The notes beneath the pieces were generated by a model. The model searched no databases. It saw nothing but the letters and a program-made list of their open reading frames with translations, and had not been told where the DNA came from. From positions 173,721 to 237,720 of the forward strand of contig JACRLX010000002.1 of NCBI GenBank assembly GCA_016235165.1: a DNA stretch of 64,000 bases, written 5' to 3'. This stretch comes from Rhodocyclales bacterium. Lineage in GTDB: Bacteria; Pseudomonadota; Gammaproteobacteria; Burkholderiales; Rhodocyclaceae. Shown here piece by piece: positions 8,152-17,445 of this stretch. Within the stretch, counting starts at the first letter, position 1; each line of letters opens with the position of its first letter. Made by a program: the position numbers and the translations under genes.

Positions 8152-9228
8152 ATGATTGACTTCAGAAAATCATTACTTTCGCTCGCCACCCTCCTGATCG
8201 TCGCTGTATCGCTCTCGTCTGCCCCTGCAACCGCCGGCAAACACGACGCTAAAGGCCCCGAATCCAAACCCGACGCCCTGTACCACAACTATTGCTCGGT
8301 TTGTCATGGCGATCGCGGCGATGGGCGCAGCCGAGCCCGTAACAGTCTGGTGCCGCCCCCCCGTGACTTCACCACGGCGGGCGAACTTACCCGCGAGGCG
8401 ATGATCACGATCATCACCCATGGCAAACCCGGTACCGCAATGGTGGGTTGGAAAACCCAACTCAGCACCGCTGAAATCGAAAGCCTGACGGACTACATAC
8501 GCAAGACATTCATGATTGTCGCCCTCGATCCGAAATTGCAGCGCGGCAAATCCTTGTACACCCAGAACTGCATCGCCTGTCATGGCACGCAAGGACAGGG
8601 CAGCAACCTCCCCATTGGCGGATCGGTTCCCGCACGCGACCTCGCCTCACCCCAGGCTCGAGCGGAACTGAACCGGGAACGCATGATCAATTCCGTTACC
8701 GTCGGCCGGCCGGGCACGGCCATGGCCGGATTCGGCGGACGCTTGCCTGCCGCCGACATCGAAGCGGTCGTCGACTATGTCCGGGCAGCCATCATGGTTC
8801 CACAAACTGACATTTCCGGCACCAACGCCCACGCCGGGCGTGCCGCTCCGCCCGGCAGCAAGCCGGTACCCGCTGCGTCTGCCGCCGGCGCCGACATGGC
8901 GCAACCGATGCCAAATTCGCTGAAGGGCAACTCGGCAGCGGGCGAACGCTTCTATCTCGCCAATTGCGCAACCTGTCACGGGGCAAAAGGTGACGGCAAG
9001 GGGCCTCGCGCCTATTTCATCAACCCCAAGCCTCGCAACTTCCTCGATCCAGCGTTTACCACAGGCTTTAACCGGCCAGCGATATATGCTGCGACGGCGA
9101 TGGGACGGCAGGGATCGGAAATGCCTGCCTGGAGCAAGGTCCTGAGCGATCAGGAAATCGCCAACGTGGCCGAGTTTGTATTCCAGCGTTTCGTCCAGCC
9201 CAGGCAGAAGGCAACAAAGTCAAAGTAA
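8152..9228 (+). CDS. trihaem cytochrome c with three class I domains
   Basis: 358 residues starting at the ATG at 8152. Signal peptide about 1-28 (PATAGK). Three successive class I cytochrome c domains with CSVCH (48-52), CIACH (140-144) and CATCH (272-276); each has the pattern 'CxxCHG..G.G' and a later 'GrPGTaM' or 'GSEMPAW' Met-containing segment, so all three haems probably have His/Met ligands. A Pro/Ala-rich linker (about 225-255) separates domains 2 and 3. The closely following gene encodes a similar trihaem protein. This is a soluble periplasmic relay; no oxidase, nitrite reductase or other catalytic motif is seen. Confidence 0.87.
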   Translation: MIDFRKSLLSLATLLIVAVSLSSAPATAGKHDAKGPESKPDALYHNYCSVCHGDRGDGRSRARNSLVPPPRDFTTAGELTREAMITIITHGKPGTAMVGWKTQLSTAEIESLTDYIRKTFMIVALDPKLQRGKSLYTQNCIACHGTQGQGSNLPIGGSVPARDLASPQARAELNRERMINSVTVGRPGTAMAGFGGRLPAADIEAVVDYVRAAIMVPQTDISGTNAHAGRAAPPGSKPVPAASAAGADMAQPMPNSLKGNSAAGERFYLANCATCHGAKGDGKGPRAYFINPKPRNFLDPAFTTGFNRPAIYAATAMGRQGSEMPAWSKVLSDQEIANVAEFVFQRFVQPRQKATKSK

Positions 9229-9239
9229 GCGACGGCCCC

Positions 9240-10238
9240 ATGCGCGTCCGTTTGCTGGCCGTATTGGCGTATGCGTTGATCGAAGTCCTGCCAGTCGGTG
9301 CATTCGCCTCCACCAAGGGGCCGGATGGCAGGGCGATATACAACTTCCGCTGTTATTTTTGCCACGGCTATTCGGGCAATGCCAAAACCGTTGCTTCAAG
9401 TTTCCTGATCCCGCCGCCTGCGGATTTCACCCGCGCCTCGCCAAACGATCTGACGGTGTCGAAGATCGAGGAAGCCCTGCGTCATGGCAGGCCGGGAACC
9501 GCCATGAAATCCTTTGCCTCGATTATCGACGAGGCTGAAATCAAGGCTGTCGCTGCGTTCGTGCACGACGAATTCGTGGTTCGCAAGGCCGTCAATACGC
9601 GATATCACACCCCTGAAAACGGATGGCCGGACCACCAGCGCCACGCCGCCGCATTTCCCTTCGCCACTGGCGAAATTGGTTTGGACCAGCCCTGGGAGTC
9701 GCTTACTCCGGAGCAGGCGCGCGGCAGGCGGCTGTTCATGGAAACCTGCATAACCTGCCATGATCGCGGCACGAAGGATCACCAAGATATCGCCTGGGAC
9801 AGTCGGCCGGTATCCTTCCCACGCAACAATTTTTCCTTCACCGTGCCGCCAACGCCGGACATGCTGGCGAGCGCCAGCCCATATGCGATGCACGACGTTC
9901 GTCCCCGGGCGAAGGGACTCAGCCGCTCCGAACGCCGCGGGGAAAAGCTCTTTCAGGCGAATTGCGCCTTTTGCCACGCCGCCGACGGAACCGGCAAGAA
10001 CTGGATCGGCAGCTTCCTCGAACCCCACCCACGCAACCTTCGCGATCCGGCAATCATGTCCGGCATGAGCAGGCAACGCTTCATTCAGGCCGTGGGCGAA
10101 GGCTTGGCCAATACCTCCATGCCAGCGTGGAAGCAAGTACTCAAATCTGGAGAGATTTCGGACATTGCGGACTATGTAAGCCGGGTTTTCCATCCGCTGT
10201 CGAAAAGCCAGGGCAAGGCAGTCGGCACACAGGACTGA
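9240..10238 (+). CDS. trihaem cytochrome c, divergent relative of the preceding gene
   Basis: 332 residues. Signal peptide about 1-24 (AFAST). Haem motifs CYFCH (38-42), CITCH (170-174) and CAFCH (242-246). The first domain has 'GRPGTAMKSF' and the third 'NTSMPAWKQVL', giving Met ligands as in the neighbour. The middle domain differs: after CITCH comes 'DRGTKDHQ' rather than HG..G.G, and it carries a stretch with several Pro and Asn, so its haem environment may be unusual. It is only 11 nt behind the previous gene and 5 nt before the M48 gene, so all are probably cotranscribed. Periplasmic electron relay is inferred. Confidence 0.85.
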   Translation: MRVRLLAVLAYALIEVLPVGAFASTKGPDGRAIYNFRCYFCHGYSGNAKTVASSFLIPPPADFTRASPNDLTVSKIEEALRHGRPGTAMKSFASIIDEAEIKAVAAFVHDEFVVRKAVNTRYHTPENGWPDHQRHAAAFPFATGEIGLDQPWESLTPEQARGRRLFMETCITCHDRGTKDHQDIAWDSRPVSFPRNNFSFTVPPTPDMLASASPYAMHDVRPRAKGLSRSERRGEKLFQANCAFCHAADGTGKNWIGSFLEPHPRNLRDPAIMSGMSRQRFIQAVGEGLANTSMPAWKQVLKSGEISDIADYVSRVFHPLSKSQGKAVGTQD

Positions 10239-10241
10239 TCA

Positions 10242-10270
10242 CCGTGTCCACCGCGCCGACTTTCGCCCTG
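10242..10270 (-). repeat. dispersed repeat copy 1 (degenerate), overlaps M48 gene start
   Basis: Read on the minus strand the copy is GGCGAAAGTCGGCGC, a divergent GGTGGAC, then ACGGTGATC. The plus-strand codons of this copy are the first codons (STAPTFA) of the M48 lipoprotein gene. Confidence 0.6.
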
Positions 10271-11038
10271 TTAGCCTGCACAAGCTTGTTGGCGGGTTGC
10301 GCAGCCCCGGGCATGACGCATCCGGCCGGTCCGCAAAAGCCTTCGGCCAGTACGCCGCACCAGACAAGCGTCGAAATGGTGTTCTGGCGCTTTTCCGACC
10401 TCGCAGGAGTAGACCAGCGCGCGGTGTTGCTTCGAAGCTCAAAAGGGGTCTACGGCACCATCGACACCGCAGTCGTCCGCCGTATGCTTGAAATCGGCGA
10501 GCGCATGTTCCGCAACGACCAGTCCGGATCGCACCCCGAACTCGTCCTGTTGGCATCTGGAGGGGTAAACGGCTTTGCTTTCCATGCCGGCGAACAGGCG
10601 ACGATTGCCGTCAGTCGAGGCATGATCGATCTCCTGGCCAACGACGATGACGCCTGGGCTGCTCTGATCGGCCACGAACTGGCTCATCTGCGCCTGGAAC
10701 ACATCCGCAAGCGGATTGATCGGCGCCAGCGTGATGAAACCTTAAGCTCGGTGGCGGGGGCCATGCTTTCGGCGATTGGCCTACCCTTCGCCAGTCTGGC
10801 CACCGATGTGACGGCAACACTGGCCGACCGGGCGTTCAGCCGCGACGACGAACGCGATGCCGATCGCGTTGGCATGGAATACATGCGACAGGCCGGCTTC
10901 GATATCGAGGGTGCTGTGCGCTTGCAACAGAAACTGCTGCATGCGGGAGCCGACGGCCCGCTGTCCTTTTTAAGCACGCATCCGGGAGGCGAAGAACGCA
11001 TCACCAACCTGCGCCGCCTGATGCAGGCCAGCCACTAA
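10244..11038 (+). CDS. M48-family zinc metalloprotease lipoprotein
   Basis: 264 residues from the GTG at 10244, five bases behind the previous stop. The N-terminus has a lipobox LLAGC (Cys 19), so the enzyme should be lipid-anchored and periplasmic. The catalytic motif HELAH is at 144-148, and the third zinc ligand is the Glu of ERDAD (about 203). This is the layout of BepA/LoiP-type M48 peptidases that act on outer-membrane proteins (family knowledge). Its position between cytochrome genes suggests quality control or processing of the cytochromes or barrel (inference). The first codons coincide with a copy of the dispersed repeat, so the present start may have been created by the repeat. An alternative start is Met 45, which would remove the lipobox. 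Confidence 0.85.
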   Translation: MSTAPTFALLACTSLLAGCAAPGMTHPAGPQKPSASTPHQTSVEMVFWRFSDLAGVDQRAVLLRSSKGVYGTIDTAVVRRMLEIGERMFRNDQSGSHPELVLLASGGVNGFAFHAGEQATIAVSRGMIDLLANDDDAWAALIGHELAHLRLEHIRKRIDRRQRDETLSSVAGAMLSAIGLPFASLATDVTATLADRAFSRDDERDADRVGMEYMRQAGFDIEGAVRLQQKLLHAGADGPLSFLSTHPGGEERITNLRRLMQASH

Positions 11039-11075
11039 ACCGATTACGTGCCCCATAGGAACAGGAGACACTGCA

Positions 11076-11687
11076 ATGCGCCCCCAAACCATCGCCTGCC
11101 TTCTTTTGTATGGCCTGAGCCTCGTATCGGCGAACCCCGGCGCCACGGCAGCCACGCCGGATCGTATCGCGTCGATTGCCAGCGAGCGCTGCGAAGCCTG
11201 TCACGGTGTGGGCGGTCAGGGAAACAACAGCATGTTTCCCAAGCTGAGCGGGCAAAACGAAGCCTACCTGGTGCAGCAGATGTTCAACTTCAAGAGCCGT
11301 GCCAGGCGCAGTTCGGTCATGGAGCCCCAACTCGCCGACCTCAGCGGCGAGGATATCGTTTTGCTCGCACGGCATTTCAGCAACCGTGCGCTGCGCGGCA
11401 CGCCCGCCAGCGACCCCCAGCTCGCCACCATGGGCCGGAAAATCTATGCAGAAGGCAATCCTGCCAGTGGCGTCGCCGCTTGCCATGTATGCCACGGCCC
11501 CGCGGCGCACGGCGGGCAGATGTTGCCGCGCCTTGCCGGACAGCATGCCGAATACCTTGAGTTGCAGTTGCGCCGCTTCATCGAGCGCTCGCGCACAACG
11601 GACCAGACCCTGATGCATTCGGTGGCGATGCGAATGACCGATGAGGAGATACGCGCCGTCAGCCACTACCTCTCGGGATTGAACTGA
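11076..11687 (+). CDS. cytochrome c4-type diheme cytochrome
   Basis: 203 residues, start supported by CAGGAG nine bases upstream. Signal peptide about 1-26. Two class I domains with CEACH (39-43) and CHVCH (136-140), each followed by a 'P.LSGQ..EYL..Q' or 'PRLAGQHAEYLELQL' segment and a Met-containing loop (SSVMEPQLADLS; DQTLMHSVAMRMT). That repeat structure is the hallmark of cytochrome c4, a periplasmic carrier that usually donates electrons to terminal oxidases. Last cytochrome gene of the plus-strand run. Confidence 0.9.
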   Translation: MRPQTIACLLLYGLSLVSANPGATAATPDRIASIASERCEACHGVGGQGNNSMFPKLSGQNEAYLVQQMFNFKSRARRSSVMEPQLADLSGEDIVLLARHFSNRALRGTPASDPQLATMGRKIYAEGNPASGVAACHVCHGPAAHGGQMLPRLAGQHAEYLELQLRRFIERSRTTDQTLMHSVAMRMTDEEIRAVSHYLSGLN

Positions 11688-11713
11688 GGCAACTCCGCAG
11701 GCGGCACCCGGAA

Positions 11714-12205
11714 ATGAAAACACTGCTCATAGTGTTTCACTCCACCACCGGCGGCACGCGCCAAATGGTCGAGGCACTGGCGGCCGGCGCGAAGCGGGAG
11801 CCCGCGGTCGAAACCAGATTGCTCGCCGCCCCGGCGACACAGGCCAGCGACGTGCTCGATGCCGCCGGCTATGTATTTGCCACACCGGAAAACCTGGCCG
11901 CGATCTCCGGGCTGATGAAGGATTTCTTCGACCGCTGCTATTACCCCGCGCTCGACAGAATCAACGGGCGTCCCTACCTGTCCTTGATCTGCGCAGGCAG
12001 CGACGGCAGCAATGCCGCGCGACAGATCTCCCGCATTGCCACCGGGTGGCGGCTACGCGAGATTGCCGACCCGCTCATCGTATGCACCCGAGCCCAGACT
12101 CCGGAGGCCATCCTGGCACCCAAATCGATCGAGGCAGCCGATCTGGCACGCTGCCGGGAACTGGGCATGCAGTTCGCGACCGGTATTGCGCTGGGGATTT
12201 ATTGA
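11714..12205 (+). CDS. flavodoxin-like FMN protein
   Basis: 163 residues. The N-terminus 'LLIVFHSTTGGTRQMVEALAAGA' matches the phosphate-binding loop of flavodoxin/NAD(P)H:quinone oxidoreductase-like proteins (S/T-x-T-G-x-T), and 'GYVFATPENLAAISGLMKDFFDRCYY' is the typical second FMN-contact region. No signal peptide, so it is cytoplasmic. It lies 26 nt behind the c4 gene and may be cotranscribed, but a functional link to the cytochromes is not shown. Probably an FMN-dependent reductase or electron carrier; substrate unknown. Confidence 0.75.
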   Translation: MKTLLIVFHSTTGGTRQMVEALAAGAKREPAVETRLLAAPATQASDVLDAAGYVFATPENLAAISGLMKDFFDRCYYPALDRINGRPYLSLICAGSDGSNAARQISRIATGWRLREIADPLIVCTRAQTPEAILAPKSIEAADLARCRELGMQFATGIALGIY

Positions 12206-12213
12206 GGAGAATC

Positions 12214-12250
12214 CCGGCTCGCAACCGCCGTGGGGAAGCCGTCGAGCCGG
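12214..12250. terminator. possible bidirectional terminator hairpin
   Basis: Inverted repeat CCGGCTCG (12214-12221) and CGAGCCGG (12243-12250) lies between the convergent flavodoxin-like gene and lysC. An A run follows on the plus strand but no good T run, so the assignment is weak. Confidence 0.3.
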
Positions 12251-12254
12251 AAAA

Positions 12255-13490
12255 TCAGGCCTGGTCCAAGCCGAAGGCCCGATGCAGGACGCGCACCGCA
12301 AGTTCCAGGTACTTCTCGTCAACCACGACCGATATCTTGATCTCGGAGGTGGAAATCATCTGGATATTGATGCCCTCTTCGGCCAGGGTACGGAACATCT
12401 TGCTGGCGACGCCCGGATGCGAACGCATGCCGACTCCTACCGCGGAGACCTTGCAGATCTTGTTGTCGCCTTCCACGGCACGAGCGCCGACGTGCGGCTG
12501 AATTTGCTCTTCGAGCATTTTCTTGGTACGAACAAAATCGCCCCGGTTGACCGTGAACGAAAAGTCCGTCGTTCCATCGTGGCCGACGTTCTGGATGATC
12601 ATGTCCACATCGATGTTGTTTTCGGCGATCGGACCGAGGATCTGGTAGGCAATGCCGGGACGATCGGGCACGCCGAGTACGGTCAGCTTGGCTTCGTCGC
12701 GATTGAAAGCGATGCCGGAAATGATCGGTTGTTCCATGTTCTTGTCTTCCTCGAAAGTAATCAGCGTGCCAGAGGTTTCCTGTCCTTCTTCCTCAAGACT
12801 CGACAGCACGCGCAGCTTGACCTTGTATTTGCCGGCGAATTCGACCGAGCGGATTTGCAGCACCTTGGAGCCGAGGCTGGCCATTTCCAGCATTTCCTCG
12901 AAGGTGACGCGCTCCAGCTTGCGCGCCTCGGGAACGATGCGTGGATCGGTGGTGTAGACGCCATCGACATCGGTGTAGATCTGGCATTCGTCGGCACCGA
13001 GCGCCGCCGCCAGGGCAACGCCGGAGGTATCCGAACCGCCGCGACCAAGGGTGGTGATGTTGCCAACTTCATCCACCCCCTGGAATCCGGCGACGATGAC
13101 CACGGTACCCCGATCGAGGTCGCGCCGCATGTTGACGTCGTCGATATGGAGAATGCGGGCCTTGGTGTGCGTCGAATCGGTCAGCACCTTGACCTGGCCG
13201 CCAGTGTAGCTGCGCGCATCGACGCCGATATCCTTGAGTGCCATTGCCAGCAGGGCGATCGTCACCTGCTCGCCGGTCGACACCATGACGTCGAGCTCGC
13301 GCGCGTCAGGCTGCGGCGAAACATCCTTGGCCAGCGCAATCAGGCGGTTGGTTTCGCCACTCATGGCCGAAACCACGACCACCAGGTGGTGCCCCTGTGC
13401 CTTCCAGCGCGCAACGCGTCGGGCCACGTTGCGGATGCGCTCCGCCGAGCCCATCGAGGTGCCGCCGTACTTCTGAACGATCAAAGCCAT
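12255..13490 (-). CDS. lysC: aspartate kinase
   Basis: 411 residues, the usual length for the monofunctional bacterial enzyme. The N-terminus [12 protein letters not shown] is the diagnostic K-[FY]-G-G-[ST]-S motif; '[21 protein letters not shown]' is the substrate/nucleotide-binding region. Two ACT domains fill about 265-411, so feedback inhibition by Lys and Thr is expected. It catalyses the first step of the Lys/Thr/Met pathway, ATP-dependent phosphorylation of aspartate, in the cytoplasm. dapA for the same pathway is found about 11 kb further on, not in the same operon. Confidence 0.95.
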   Translation of the reverse strand: MALIVQKYGGTSMGSAERIRNVARRVARWKAQGHHLVVVVSAMSGETNRLIALAKDVSPQPDARELDVMVSTGEQVTIALLAMALKDIGVDARSYTGGQVKVLTDSTHTKARILHIDDVNMRRDLDRGTVVIVAGFQGVDEVGNITTLGRGGSDTSGVALAAALGADECQIYTDVDGVYTTDPRIVPEARKLERVTFEEMLEMASLGSKVLQIRSVEFAGKYKVKLRVLSSLEEEGQETSGTLITFEEDKNMEQPIISGIAFNRDEAKLTVLGVPDRPGIAYQILGPIAENNIDVDMIIQNVGHDGTTDFSFTVNRGDFVRTKKMLEEQIQPHVGARAVEGDNKICKVSAVGVGMRSHPGVASKMFRTLAEEGINIQMISTSEIKISVVVDEKYLELAVRVLHRAFGLDQA

Positions 13491-13581
13491 TGCCGTGATG
13501 AGTCAAACGAGTTGGAAAAGTCAAATTTTACCCGAGGTCGCGCGTGGATAAAGCCTGTTGCGACCATGAAGGATGAGGCAT

Positions 13582-14427
13582 TCAGGGGCTGACGTGCACC
13601 CGCAGGCCGCATCGAAGGAGCCGGGTGGCGAACGCATCCAGCCAAGTCGCGTCGAGCCGCCCGAGCCGGGGCGCCTCCGCCTGCATGGAAGGCCGCGCCA
13701 GGCCGTAAAGATGTACTCCGGCAAGACGCGGTGCGACCGGCTCAAGCAGATGCAGGTAGGACTGCAACTCCGCCTCGTCCGGAGGTTTTCCGTCAACGGA
13801 AAACAGGCAGGTCTGAACCCAGGTCGGCGCCAGTTCCGTGCAGCGGATCAGGCGCCTTTGGACACTCTCCGGACGGATCCGGCTGCCATTGATACGCGCC
13901 AGGCCGGGGCCGGTCGCGGTATCCACCTTGAACCAGACTTCACCGCCACCACGACCTATCCGCGATATCCCGGCCTGGACATGCTTGCGATCGAGGAGGC
14001 TGCCGTTGGTGATCAGGCGCACCGGCAACTTCCCGCCTTGACCATGGGCATGCAGGCATCGCACGACGAGTTCGACAGCGAGATCGAACTCGTCGGCGCT
14101 GGTCGGCTCGCCGTTTCCGGAAAACGCCAGATCAACCAATCGGCGCGCACCTTCCGGTACGTGTTTCAGCATCAAATCGCCGTTGATCGCCCAGCCCAGG
14201 AATCGGTCAAGCTCGAATTCCAGCAACGCCAGATCGAGCGCCGGTGCCCCCCCCCTCACCAGCCCGGGCACCTGGCAATAAATGCAGCGCCAGTTGCAGG
14301 CATTGTTTGGATTCAGGTTGATGCCGATCGATACACCGCCGGCGCGACGGGAAACCACCGGATACACGTAGCGCATCCCAGCGCTGTCCCGCGAATGGTT
14401 TTCGATGCTGAGCGTATGGTCGGGCAT
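13582..14427 (-). CDS. radical SAM protein
   Basis: 281 residues. The cluster motif CNWRCIYCQ (CxxxCxxC) is near residue 44, followed by FSGNGEPT (the GGE-like SAM-binding segment) and 'RLITNGSLL'. This defines a radical SAM enzyme with a [4Fe-4S] cluster, cytoplasmic. The sequence is not QueE (no QueE CDT motif) although it is divergently next to queD. The exact reaction is unknown. The start may be Met 1 or Met 18; both keep all motifs. Confidence 0.85.
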   Translation of the reverse strand: MPDHTLSIENHSRDSAGMRYVYPVVSRRAGGVSIGINLNPNNACNWRCIYCQVPGLVRGGAPALDLALLEFELDRFLGWAINGDLMLKHVPEGARRLVDLAFSGNGEPTSADEFDLAVELVVRCLHAHGQGGKLPVRLITNGSLLDRKHVQAGISRIGRGGGEVWFKVDTATGPGLARINGSRIRPESVQRRLIRCTELAPTWVQTCLFSVDGKPPDEAELQSYLHLLEPVAPRLAGVHLYGLARPSMQAEAPRLGRLDATWLDAFATRLLRCGLRVHVSP

Positions 14428-14449
14428 TTGCCGCGTGGATGGTCGATGA

Positions 14450-14476
14450 GCAAAAGTCGGCGCTGGCGGTACGGCG
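14450..14476 (+). repeat. dispersed repeat copy 2
   Basis: CAAAAGTCGGCGC, TGGC, variable triplet GGT, ACGGCG. It lies between the divergent radical SAM gene and queD, directly upstream of a TATAAT box. Confidence 0.8.
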
Positions 14477-14488
14477 CCGGGCGGCCGC

Positions 14489-14494
14489 TATAAT
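14489..14494 (+). promoter_or_regulatory. -10 box upstream of queD
   Basis: A perfect TATAAT in the context CCGCTATAATCCCG lies 64 bases before the queD start. A matching -35 is not evident; the region where it should be is occupied by repeat copy 2. Confidence 0.4.
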
Positions 14495-14557
14495 CCCGCC
14501 GGCCTCCGCGCGCAGTAGTAGCGTGGGTACTTTGCCACAATCCAGGCGCTCCCGACC

Positions 14558-15010
14558 ATGCAGATCACTCGCCGCCTCGAATTCGATGCGGGCCACCGAA
14601 TTCCCAATCACCAGAGCCAGTGCCGGCATCTGCACGGCCACCGCTACGCCCTCGAAGTCACGCTCAGCGGAGGCGTCATCGATGCCAGCGATAGGCCCGA
14701 CGACGGAATGGTGATGGACTTTTCCGAAGTCAAGGCGCTTGCCAAGCGCCATGTGGTCGCCCCGTGGGACCATGCCTTCCTGGTCTGGCGTGGCGATCAG
14801 CTTGTGGCCGAATTTCTTGCCGGCATTCCGAACCACAAGACCGTCGTTCTCGAACGCGTTCCCACGGCCGAGAATCTGGCGCGCCTGGCGTTTACCATCC
14901 TCGACCCACTGTATCGGGACAATTACGGCAACCTGCTGCGGCTGGAACGTGTCCGGCTGTACGAAACCCCCAATTGCTGGGCCGACGCGTACCGGGCGGA
15001 CAAGGCCTGA
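14558..15010 (+). CDS. queD: 6-carboxytetrahydropterin synthase QueD
   Basis: 150 residues. The metal/catalytic signature is complete: His 13 in FDAGHR, Cys 22 and H26-G-H28 in the CxxxHGH motif, then WDHAFLV and the PTAEN motif near the end. QueD converts 7,8-dihydroneopterin triphosphate to 6-carboxy-5,6,7,8-tetrahydropterin in queuosine (7-deazaguanine) synthesis, in the cytoplasm. No other que gene is in the window. Confidence 0.92.
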   Translation: MQITRRLEFDAGHRIPNHQSQCRHLHGHRYALEVTLSGGVIDASDRPDDGMVMDFSEVKALAKRHVVAPWDHAFLVWRGDQLVAEFLAGIPNHKTVVLERVPTAENLARLAFTILDPLYRDNYGNLLRLERVRLYETPNCWADAYRADKA

Positions 15011-15152
15011 GCAGGTTCAAACTCCGCGTTCCACCCAGCAGAACCCCTGCCACGCAAAATTTGCGGACGAGATTGTCCGTGAATGCGTCCAATGCTATGG
15101 TTGCCACCCCAACGCTGGCGATCGACCAGCATCTCAAAGAGGAGAGCCTTGC

Positions 15153-16778
15153 ATGCTTGGCCTGATGATGAATCAGCCCATGATGATTTCCGCGTTGCTC
15201 AGGCACGCGGAACTGAATCATGGCGACACCGAAATCGTTTCCCGCCTCGCCGTCGGCGGCACCCACCGCTACACTTATGCCGCCGCCGCCGTGCGGTCGC
15301 GCCAGCTGGCGCGCGCGCTGATCGCGCTTGGCGCCAAGGCCGAAGACCGCATCGGCACCCTGGCCTGGAACAGCCACCGCCACTTCGAGATCTATTACGC
15401 GGTATCCGGCATCGCCGCGATTACCCACACCATCAATCCGCGCCTGTTTCCCGAGCAGATCACCTACATCGCCAACCACGCCGATGACCGCTTCATCTTC
15501 TTCGACCTGACCTTCACCAAGCTGATCGAAGCCCTGGTGCCCCACTGCCCGGGAGTCAAAGGCTGGGTGGCCCTCTGCCAGCGCAGCGAAATGCCCGAGT
15601 GCAGTATCCCCAACCTGCACTGCTACGAGGACCTCGTCGCGGCACAGAGCGACGATTTCGAGTGGCCCGAATTCGACGAGAACACGGCATCCTCGCTCTG
15701 CTATACCTCGGGAACCACGGGCAATCCGAAGGGCGTGTTGTATTCGCATCGCTCAACCGTGCTGCACGCATATGGCGCCGCCCTGCCCGATGCGCTGGGT
15801 GCTTCGGCGCGCGACTGCATCCTGCCCGTGGTGCCGATGTTCCACGTCAACGCCTGGGGTCTGCCCTACTCCGGCGCCCTGACGGGAGCCAAACTGGTGA
15901 TGCCGGGGCCGCACCTCGATGGCGCCAGCCTCTACACCCTGTTCGAAGAGGAAGGCGTCACCATGTCGGCCGGCGTGCCAACCATCTGGCTTGGCCTGCT
16001 GCAATACCTGCAAGCCAACGAACTCAGGCTGTCCACCGTCAAGCGCCTGGTGATCGGCGGTTCGGCGGCGCCGCCAGCCATGATCCGCGCCTTCGACGAG
16101 CAGTACGGGATCACCGTGCTCCACGCCTGGGGCATGACCGAAATGAGCCCACTGGGCACGGTCAATACCTACAAGCACAAGCACCTCGCGCTGCCGGCCG
16201 AAGAACGTGACCGCATCCGCCTCAAACAGGGCCGTGGCATTTTTGGCGTCGAGCTGAAGATCGTCGATGGCGATGGCATCGAATTGCCGCGCGACGGCAA
16301 GGCCTTCGGCGACCTGATGGTGCGCGGGCCGTGGATCACCTCGGGCTATTTCAAGAGCGAGGGAGGCGATCCGCTGCGCGACGGCTGGTTCCCCACCGGC
16401 GACGTCGCCACCATCGATCCCGACGGCTACATGCAGATCACGGACCGATCGAAGGACGTGATCAAGTCCGGCGGCGAATGGATTTCCTCGATCGACCTGG
16501 AAAACATCGCCGTCGCACATCCTGCCGTGGCGGAGGCGGCGGTGATCGGCGCTGCGCATCCGAAGTGGGACGAGCGTCCGCTGCTGGTGGTGATCAAGAA
16601 ACCTGGCCAGGATGTCGACCGCGACGAACTGATCGCGTTTTACGAGGGCAAGGTGGCCAAGTGGTGGATACCCGACGACGTGGTCTTCGTCGATGATCTG
16701 CCGCACACGGCGACCGGCAAACTTTCCAAGCTGCAACTGCGCCAGCGCCTGCAGGACTATCGTTTTCCGGGAGCATGA
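15153..16778 (+). CDS. AMP-forming acyl-CoA synthetase
   Basis: 541 residues from the ATG at 15153, preceded by AGAGGAGAG. The P-loop [11 protein letters not shown] is at about residue 180, then [10 protein letters not shown] (A5), and '[16 protein letters not shown]' with the terminal catalytic region '[14 protein letters not shown]' whose Lys forms the adenylate. This matches medium/long-chain fatty acyl-CoA ligases of the AlkK/DmdB type; the chain-length preference cannot be read. One base separates it from the GST gene, which itself overlaps an enoyl-CoA hydratase gene, so a three-gene acyl-CoA operon is likely. Cytoplasmic, no signal. Confidence 0.9.
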   Translation: MLGLMMNQPMMISALLRHAELNHGDTEIVSRLAVGGTHRYTYAAAAVRSRQLARALIALGAKAEDRIGTLAWNSHRHFEIYYAVSGIAAITHTINPRLFPEQITYIANHADDRFIFFDLTFTKLIEALVPHCPGVKGWVALCQRSEMPECSIPNLHCYEDLVAAQSDDFEWPEFDENTASSLCYTSGTTGNPKGVLYSHRSTVLHAYGAALPDALGASARDCILPVVPMFHVNAWGLPYSGALTGAKLVMPGPHLDGASLYTLFEEEGVTMSAGVPTIWLGLLQYLQANELRLSTVKRLVIGGSAAPPAMIRAFDEQYGITVLHAWGMTEMSPLGTVNTYKHKHLALPAEERDRIRLKQGRGIFGVELKIVDGDGIELPRDGKAFGDLMVRGPWITSGYFKSEGGDPLRDGWFPTGDVATIDPDGYMQITDRSKDVIKSGGEWISSIDLENIAVAHPAVAEAAVIGAAHPKWDERPLLVVIKKPGQDVDRDELIAFYEGKVAKWWIPDDVVFVDDLPHTATGKLSKLQLRQRLQDYRFPGA

Positions 16779-16779
16779 A

Positions 16780-17445
16780 GTGACGATACCGATCAGCCTC
16801 TGCGGCTTTGCCGTCAGCAACTATTACAACAAGGTCAAGCTGTCCCTGCTCGAAAAGGCCGTGCCATTCACCGAGTCGACCGTCTATCCGTCGCAGAGCG
16901 AGGAAATGCTCAGCGAATCGCCGATGGGCAAGGTGCCCTTCCTGCGCACACCCAAGGGGGTACTGAGCGAATCCCAGGTACTCACCGAGTTCATCGAGGA
17001 CTGCTGGCCCGAGCCGCCGCTATACCCGCGCGACCTTTACGCCCGGGCTCGTTGCCGCGAACTGATCGAGCATGTCGAACTGCACGTCGAACTGCCCGCG
17101 CGCCGCCTTTACAAGGAAGCCTTCTTCGGCGGCACGGTGTCCGAGGAAACCAAGGCCGAGGTGGCGCCCCTGCTGGAGAAGGGCCTGCGCAGCTTCGGCC
17201 GGCTGGCGCGATTCGCGCCTTTCATCGGCGGCGATGCCTTCACCCATGCCGATTGCGCGGCCTGGGTACACCTGCCACTGGTCAGCCAGGCCAGCCGCAA
17301 GATCTATGGCCGCGATTTCGTCGAAGAACTCCTGCCACAGGCCAAGGCCTACCTGAAACTGATCGGCGAGCGCCCGCATGCCCAAAAGGTCAACGAAGAT
17401 CGCAAGGCCGCCATCGAAGCCTTCATGGCAAAGGCAAAAAAATGA
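16780..17445 (+). CDS. glutathione S-transferase family protein
   Basis: 221 residues from the GTG at 16780, one base after the ligase stop. The thioredoxin-fold N-terminal domain (about 1-80) contains 'SPMGKVPFLRTPKGVLSESQVLTEFIED', with the cis-Pro and the Glu-Ser of the glutathione gamma-glutamyl site; the C-terminal helical domain has 'GGDAFTHADCAAWVHLP', the N-capping box of GSTs. Cytosolic. Coupling to an acyl-CoA ligase and a hydratase suggests use in metabolism of a specific acid, but the substrate is unknown. Confidence 0.85.
   Translation: MTIPISLCGFAVSNYYNKVKLSLLEKAVPFTESTVYPSQSEEMLSESPMGKVPFLRTPKGVLSESQVLTEFIEDCWPEPPLYPRDLYARARCRELIEHVELHVELPARRLYKEAFFGGTVSEETKAEVAPLLEKGLRSFGRLARFAPFIGGDAFTHADCAAWVHLPLVSQASRKIYGRDFVEELLPQAKAYLKLIGERPHAQKVNEDRKAAIEAFMAKAKK

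Noticed and set aside
12214..12250. Treating the hairpin as a strong terminator
   Set aside because: No T run follows on either strand at the right place; retained only as a low-confidence feature.
12012..13592. Long plus-strand open frame opposite lysC
   Set aside because: It mirrors lysC codon periodicity, has no recognisable domain or ribosome site, and lysC is certain.
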